DNA from: SAT2750 sp964476375
GTDB taxonomy: Bacteria; Planctomycetota; Planctomycetia; Pirellulales; Pirellulaceae
NCBI GenBank assembly: GCA_964476375.1
Contig: CAYYZW010000066.1
Coordinates: forward strand, 1-19,990
DNA length: 19,990 bases
Direction of reading: 5' to 3'
In this document: positions 16,422 through 19,990 of the stretch, one piece after another
Layout: every line of letters begins with the position of its first letter
Numbering within the stretch: position 1 is the stretch's first letter
Made by a program: the position numbers and the translations under genes
Notes under the pieces: generated by a model
The model's input: only the letters and a program-made list of their open reading frames with translations
What the model was told of the DNA's origin: nothing
Databases searched by the model: none

Positions 16422-18053
16422 TTAGGAGACCAGCCCGCTGAAGATGATCGCGAACAGGATCCCGATCGTGAAGCCGAGGGCCAGGCAGATGCCGGCGATT
16501 GTCCATGTCTGGCTGTCCGCCCAGATTGATTTTTGTTCCAGGCCGACAAGCGTCAGGGGGGGGGCCGCCGGGCTGCTGGATGGCTGGGTATCCTGGGACG
16601 CGCCACCCCGGGAACGAGTTCCCGCGTTGTTTGCACCGCTTCGCGAGTCGAATTCATCTCCCTCCTCGAGGAGTTCCTCCTGGCCCGGCAGGGGAGGAGA
16701 CGACCAGGGGCTGCGGACCATTTGCCGGGCCGGCAGGGATTCCATGGTTTCCGCACAGGGTTCCAGCCGGTTGACCACCTCGGCACAGCTTCCAACCCGT
16801 TTGGCGGGGTCCTTCTCCATCATGTCCGCAATGATTTCCACGAACTCCTCGCTGATACTGGTATTGAACCGACGAGGATGCCAGGGGTGATCGTGCAGGT
16901 GTCGATGGGCCTTGTCATTGGTGCTTCCACCAGGATAGGGAACCTTTCCCGTGATCGCGTAGTAGAGCGTGCAGCCCAGGCTGTAGATGTCACTGGATGG
17001 AGTGATCTCGTTGGGCGTGCGAATCTGCTCGGGTGAGAGATAATCGGGAGTACCGACAATCTTGCCACTTCGAGGGTCCTCGTCCGCCGCGTGGACGAAT
17101 CCTGCCAGTCCCAGGTCGGATACCTTGGCGACCCCGTCGGGTGGCACCATCACGTTTCCCGGCTTCATGTCCCGGTGGATAAGGCCCTGCTGGTGGGCAT
17201 GTTCCAGCCCCAGGGCGGCTTGCATGATGACGCTTGCCGCCTGGGGCATCGCCAGCGGCCCCTCGGCCCGGACCAGTTTTCTCAGGTCCGTACCGGGGAC
17301 ATATTCTGTTACCAGGTAATGGACATTCCCGTCGTGGCCTGCATCATAAGCCCGTACCAGGTGGGGATGGTCAAGCTGGGCCTGGGTACGGATCTCACGT
17401 TTGAAGTTGGCGATTGCATAGGGGGTAGACTTTTCCAGCGGCAATACCTTGACGGCGCATTCACGTCCCATCACGTTGTGGGTCGCCTTGAAAACCTGGC
17501 CCATTCCACCCTGCCCCAGCCAGTCGGTAATGATATAGGGGCCCAGGCTGAACTTGGTTCTGCCGGCACGGAGCTGATCGGACTGGTACCGGGTGAGTAT
17601 CTCCATCTCGATCAACTGTTCGGCAAGCTGGCTTTCCAGGTCCTCATTCTCGTTCGGTTCCGGATGTTCACTGACCGCTTCCTCTGCCCGTTGTAATTCA
17701 TCGTGCGTCAGCAGCCCGACAGAAAGGGCAGCGCTGGTAAAGGGGAGATTCTTGGTCTTCCGCCGAATGCTTGCAAGTCGATCCGGGGATGGGGCGCCAG
17801 CTTTTTTTCCGGTAGCCGGAGCCGAAGGAGGATTCATGGTCTGGGTATGACCACGCAGTTGGTCGGACTGTGGCTGGGTGAGGATCTTCTGCTTGACCAC
17901 TTGCCTGGCAAGCCGTTCCTCGGTCTCCTGCTCTGATTCTCCTGTGATCGTGATATGATCACTCATGACCTTCTTCAATCGCAGCAAGAGATCCTCCGAC
18001 AGACCGCTGGTAAGAGCGGCACGTGCATAGGGGAGATCCTGGATCCTGACCAT
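16422..18053 (-). CDS. Tail-anchored Hanks-type Ser/Thr protein kinase
   Basis: The 543-residue product has two N-terminal helical modules (about 5-66 and 100-161) that end ILTQPQSDQL and ILTRYQSDQL. The kinase domain spans about 172-430. It has the glycine loop GQGGMGQV (180-187), Lys202 in AVKVL, Glu220 in the C-helix, the catalytic loop HRDMKPGN (293-300, Asp295), DLG (313-315) where DFG is usual, and GTPDYLSPEQ (334-343). All key catalytic residues are present, so it should be active. A Ser/Gly/Pro-rich linker (about 445-505) leads to one membrane helix at 517-541, with only a few residues after it. The kinase is therefore cytoplasmic and tail-anchored, without a periplasmic sensor. It follows maf by 83 bases on the same strand. 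Confidence 0.95.
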   Translation of the reverse strand: MVRIQDLPYARAALTSGLSEDLLLRLKKVMSDHITITGESEQETEERLARQVVKQKILTQPQSDQLRGHTQTMNPPSAPATGKKAGAPSPDRLASIRRKTKNLPFTSAALSVGLLTHDELQRAEEAVSEHPEPNENEDLESQLAEQLIEMEILTRYQSDQLRAGRTKFSLGPYIITDWLGQGGMGQVFKATHNVMGRECAVKVLPLEKSTPYAIANFKREIRTQAQLDHPHLVRAYDAGHDGNVHYLVTEYVPGTDLRKLVRAEGPLAMPQAASVIMQAALGLEHAHQQGLIHRDMKPGNVMVPPDGVAKVSDLGLAGFVHAADEDPRSGKIVGTPDYLSPEQIRTPNEITPSSDIYSLGCTLYYAITGKVPYPGGSTNDKAHRHLHDHPWHPRRFNTSISEEFVEIIADMMEKDPAKRVGSCAEVVNRLEPCAETMESLPARQMVRSPWSSPPLPGQEELLEEGDEFDSRSGANNAGTRSRGGASQDTQPSSSPAAPPLTLVGLEQKSIWADSQTWTIAGICLALGFTIGILFAIIFSGLVS

Positions 18054-18136
18054 GATTTTTACCGCAGCAAGGGATGGAAAATCTCTACGAAGATAGTAAG
18101 TGAACGTTCCTGGTGAAGCAATTATTGGGAAGGAAG

Positions 18137-18736
18137 TCAGTCCGAGGGCAAGGAGTCCAGCAGTTCTGCCAGCAGCTCCAGTGGAATCCCGACGACGTTG
18201 GATTCACTTCCTTCCACAATCCGTATCCAGTCCAGGCTGTCCTGGTACCCAAAGCCACCTGCCTTGCCCTTCCACTGATCTGTTTCGAGGTATTTTTCCA
18301 GTTGCCTGCTGTCGAGTTGCTCCATTGCCAGGGACGTGGCTGCCGACCGGCAGATGACCCTGTTGGACGGCCGCTTCCAGAGGCAGAGCCCACTGAGAAC
18401 CTGGTGCTCCTGGCCACTCATTAATTGTAGCATGCGACGGGCATCCTGGAGGTGAGCTGGTTTTCCCAGCACGTTTTCCTTGCATAAAGCGACCGTATCG
18501 CAGCCAATGATGATTCCCGCGGGCACGTGCCGGGCTACATCAGCAGCTTTCTGGCGGGCGAGTCGCATCACCATCTGCTCCGCGGATTCAGCATCCAGCC
18601 TGCCGTCTTCCGCATCTGGTGCGGGATGGATGACCTCGAACCGGTACCCGGCCTCGCTGAGCAGCTGCCGGCGGCGAGGGGATGAACTGGCTAAAACCAG
18701 GCGGGGGGAGTGTGCAATCACCGGATCGTCTGTCAT
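18137..18736 (-). CDS. maf: Maf-family nucleoside triphosphate pyrophosphatase
   Basis: The 199-residue length is normal for the family. The conserved signature LVLASSSPRRRQLL is at 13-26, the catalytic GCDT at 78-81 (Asp80), GKAGGFGYQD at 157-166 and EGSESNVVGIPLELL at 175-189. Maf proteins hydrolyse non-canonical or UTP/dTTP-type nucleotides to the monophosphate plus pyrophosphate and have been linked to division arrest. The KAGGFGYQ pattern is closer to the dTTP/UTP-acting (YhdE-type) branch than to the m7GTP branch; this is a motif-level judgement. The start overlaps the possible 18735 start of the divergent RluA-family gene, so its promoter must lie within that gene's 5' region. Confidence 0.94.
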   Translation of the reverse strand: MTDDPVIAHSPRLVLASSSPRRRQLLSEAGYRFEVIHPAPDAEDGRLDAESAEQMVMRLARQKAADVARHVPAGIIIGCDTVALCKENVLGKPAHLQDARRMLQLMSGQEHQVLSGLCLWKRPSNRVICRSAATSLAMEQLDSRQLEKYLETDQWKGKAGGFGYQDSLDWIRIVEGSESNVVGIPLELLAELLDSLPSD

Positions 18737-18767
18737 GGTAAGGGAGATTCAACCTCTGCTGCTTGAT

Positions 18768-19451
18768 ATGACTGCCGTGACCAAAGCCCCTTTTCCTGTC
18801 CTGTATGAAGATAACCACCTGCTGGTTGTGGACAAGCCACCCCAGCTGGTGACGATGGGGGCACCGGCTGGTACGCCCAGCCTGATCGAGCAGGCGCGGG
18901 ACTATATCCGGCGGAAATACGACAAGCCGGGAAAAGTCTACCTGGGGATTGTCAGTCGGCTTGATGCGCCTGTCTCCGGGGTCCTGGTGATCGCTCGTAC
19001 TTCCAAGGCGGCGTCACGGCTGACCGAGCAGTTCCGCCTGCGGACGGTGGTCAAGAAGTACTGGGCCCTGGTGGAAGAGGTTCCGCAGCCACCGGAGGGA
19101 CACTGGGTGGACTGGCTCATGCACCATGACCGGCATCGGAAAGTGCTGGCCGTCGAGGCGGAGCGGGCCGGTGCCAAGCGTGCGGAGCTTTCTTACCGTC
19201 TGCTGGATCCGGTGGGGGCTTACCAGTGCCTGGAGATCCAGTTGCAGACCGGTCGCAAGCACCAGATCCGTGTGCAGCTCTCCGCACGGGGCCTGCCGAT
19301 CGTGGGGGACCGGAAATATGAAAGCCAGCGATCCTTTCCCGCCGGCATTGCCCTGCATTCCCGACAGCTTGGCTTTGCCCACCCGGTGGGCGGGAAGCAG
19401 CTCGACTTCCTGGTCGATCCGCCCAGCTCCTGGCCGGCCCTCCGGGCATAA
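18768..19451 (+). CDS. RluA-family RNA pseudouridine synthase (no S4 domain)
   Basis: From the ATG at 18768 the protein has 227 residues; an in-frame ATG at 18735 would add 11 and overlap the maf start. Neither has a good ribosome binding site. I chose 18768 because family similarity begins at FPVLYEDNHLLVVDKP, just after it. The catalytic loop is SRLDAPVSG (63-71, Asp66), where many members have HRLDxxTSG. LQTGRKHQIRVQLSARGLPIVGD at about 159-181 and the final HSRQLGFAHPVGGK are typical. There is no N-terminal S4 domain, so it is the short RluA/TruC-like type. The RNA target (rRNA or tRNA) cannot be told. It converges on the rRNA operon. Confidence 0.92.
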   Translation: MTAVTKAPFPVLYEDNHLLVVDKPPQLVTMGAPAGTPSLIEQARDYIRRKYDKPGKVYLGIVSRLDAPVSGVLVIARTSKAASRLTEQFRLRTVVKKYWALVEEVPQPPEGHWVDWLMHHDRHRKVLAVEAERAGAKRAELSYRLLDPVGAYQCLEIQLQTGRKHQIRVQLSARGLPIVGDRKYESQRSFPAGIALHSRQLGFAHPVGGKQLDFLVDPPSSWPALRA

Positions 19452-19487
19452 AAAAACTCCGCCAGCCCGGGATGCGGGCTGACGGAG
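19450..19487 (-). terminator. Intrinsic terminator of the rRNA operon, overlapping the RluA-family gene's stop
   Basis: CTCCGCCAGCCCG (19457-19469) and CGGGCTGACGGAG (19475-19487) form a 13-base stem with one C/A mismatch and a 5-base loop. On the minus strand the stem is followed by seven T residues (plus A-run 19450-19456), the standard intrinsic form, 13 bases beyond the 5S 3' end. The A-run shares bases with the TAA stop (19449-19451) of the converging pseudouridine synthase gene. On the plus strand the stem is followed by ATTGTGAATAAAA, so termination in that direction would be weaker. Confidence 0.88.
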
Positions 19488-19500
19488 ATTGTGAATAAAA

Positions 19501-19607
19501 CCCGGCGATACCTACTTTCGCACTTTTGGCACTATCATCGGCTCGGAAAGCTTAACTACTGTGTTCGGTATGGATACAGGTGTGGCCTTTCCGATATGTT
19601 CACCGGG
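19501..19607 (-). rRNA. rrf: 5S ribosomal RNA
   Basis: On the minus strand the sequence starts CCCGGTGA and ends TCGCCGGG; these ends pair to form helix I. It contains the 5S core ATACCGAACACAGTAGTTAAGC and the late GTAGGT element before helix I closes. The length of about 107 bases is at the short end for bacterial 5S. Ends are set by the helix I pairing and could be off by one or two bases. Confidence 0.93.
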
Positions 19608-19740
19608 AAATGGCAGGCCGCGTGGTTAAGCACGACCTGCCCATTGGTTTGCGTGTGTCGATGGTTCAATCTTTGAGTTCTTCATCTGAAGAATAGCCTG
19701 GCAGTTGAACAACGTCACGTTGGGGAACGTTGAATTAAAG
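19608..19740 (-). other. 23S-5S internal transcribed spacer
   Basis: The spacer of about 133 bases contains no tRNA or gene. It holds inverted repeats likely to act in rRNA processing, such as GGCAGG/CCTGCC at about 19613-19640 and TTCTTCA/TGAAGAA at about 19679-19695. It is a normal length for a spacer of this kind. Confidence 0.7.
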
Positions 19741-19990
19741 TGGCCAAGCATTCGTCCGTTAGTACCGGTTAGCTGAACCCATTACTGGGCTTACACATCC
19801 GGCCTATCAACCTGGTGATCTTCCAGGGGACTTCTCCGCTATTGCGAATCGAAACCTTATCTCGGAGCGGGCTTCACGCTTAGATGCTTTCAGCGTTTAT
19901 CCTTTCCGTAGTTAGCTATCCAGCCGTGCCGCTAGCGCGACAACTGGTACACCAGAGCTACGTCCTTCTAAATCCTCTCGTACTAAAGAA
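19741..19990 (-). rRNA. rrl: 23S ribosomal RNA, 3' part (5' end beyond the right edge)
   Basis: The minus strand carries the sarcin-ricin loop AGTACGAGAGGA (plus 19974-19985) and downstream domain VI sequence including GGCACGGCTGGATAGCTAACT, AAGCATCTAAGCGTGAAGCC and GGTACTAACGGACGA. The 3' end is placed near TGCTTGGCCA at about 19741 by analogy with the terminal helix of other 23S rRNAs, within a few bases. The rest of the gene lies to the right. No 16S is visible, so linkage cannot be judged. Confidence 0.95.

Noticed and set aside
15097..16506. Long minus-strand frame (469 codons) opposite the last operon gene
   Set aside because: It is a shadow that runs into the kinase gene region in another frame. 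The plus frame has a signal peptide and domain-like composition.
18480..18767. Long N-terminal extension of the RluA-family frame
   Set aside because: It is antisense to maf and unlike any pseudouridine synthase N-terminus.
19491..19676. Plus-strand frame of 61 codons at the right end
   Set aside because: It lies opposite the 5S rRNA and the spacer.

Overview
The window looks like chromosomal DNA of a planctomycete (phylum Planctomycetota). The best evidence is the protein content: a secreted cytochrome-c/DUF1549/DUF1553 protein with an NPCBM-like insert (a combination nearly confined to this phylum and its relatives), a Hanks kinase with a repeated N-terminal 'LTxxQ' module, a secreted toroid protein of the prenyltransferase/squalene-cyclase-repeat type, and large PQQ-propeller and solute-binding-like envelope proteins. 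Base composition is fairly GC-rich and coding density is high. No insertion sequence, prophage, CRISPR array or obviously foreign tract was seen.

Layout. (1) 1-3033, minus: the first 1011 codons of the DUF1549/DUF1553 protein, running off the left edge. (2) 3193-3265, minus: tRNA-Phe(GAA). (3) 3266-3737: non-coding, with a sigma70-like promoter and two hairpins in the presumed 5' leader of the next operon. (4) 3738-16395, plus: an eight-gene, tightly packed operon encoding a secreted toroid/HEAT protein, a single-pass membrane protein, ExbB/TolQ, ExbD/TolR, a second ExbD/TolR, a 1168-residue membrane-anchored TPR/PQQ-propeller protein, a TPR plus family-5 solute-binding-like protein, and a 723-residue secreted protein of unknown function. 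Several junctions overlap or are only a few bases long. (5) 16422-18736, minus: maf (nucleotide pyrophosphatase) followed by a tail-anchored Ser/Thr kinase. (6) 18768-19451, plus: an RluA-family pseudouridine synthase. (7) 19457-19990, minus: the end of an rRNA operon, i.e. the 23S 3' end, a 133-base spacer, 5S, and a terminator whose U-tract overlaps the stop codon of the RluA-family gene.

How it may work together. The main item is the operon in (4). ExbB and ExbD proteins form proton-driven motors in the inner membrane. Here they are co-transcribed with a candidate bitopic partner and with four large envelope or periplasmic proteins, and no recognisable TonB, Tol-Pal or receptor gene lies in the window. 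This suggests an envelope machine particular to planctomycetes, whose substrate or task cannot be read from sequence alone. The N-terminal module of its PQQ-propeller protein resembles the duplicated N-terminal module of the kinase encoded convergently just downstream, which may link the machine to phospho-signalling.
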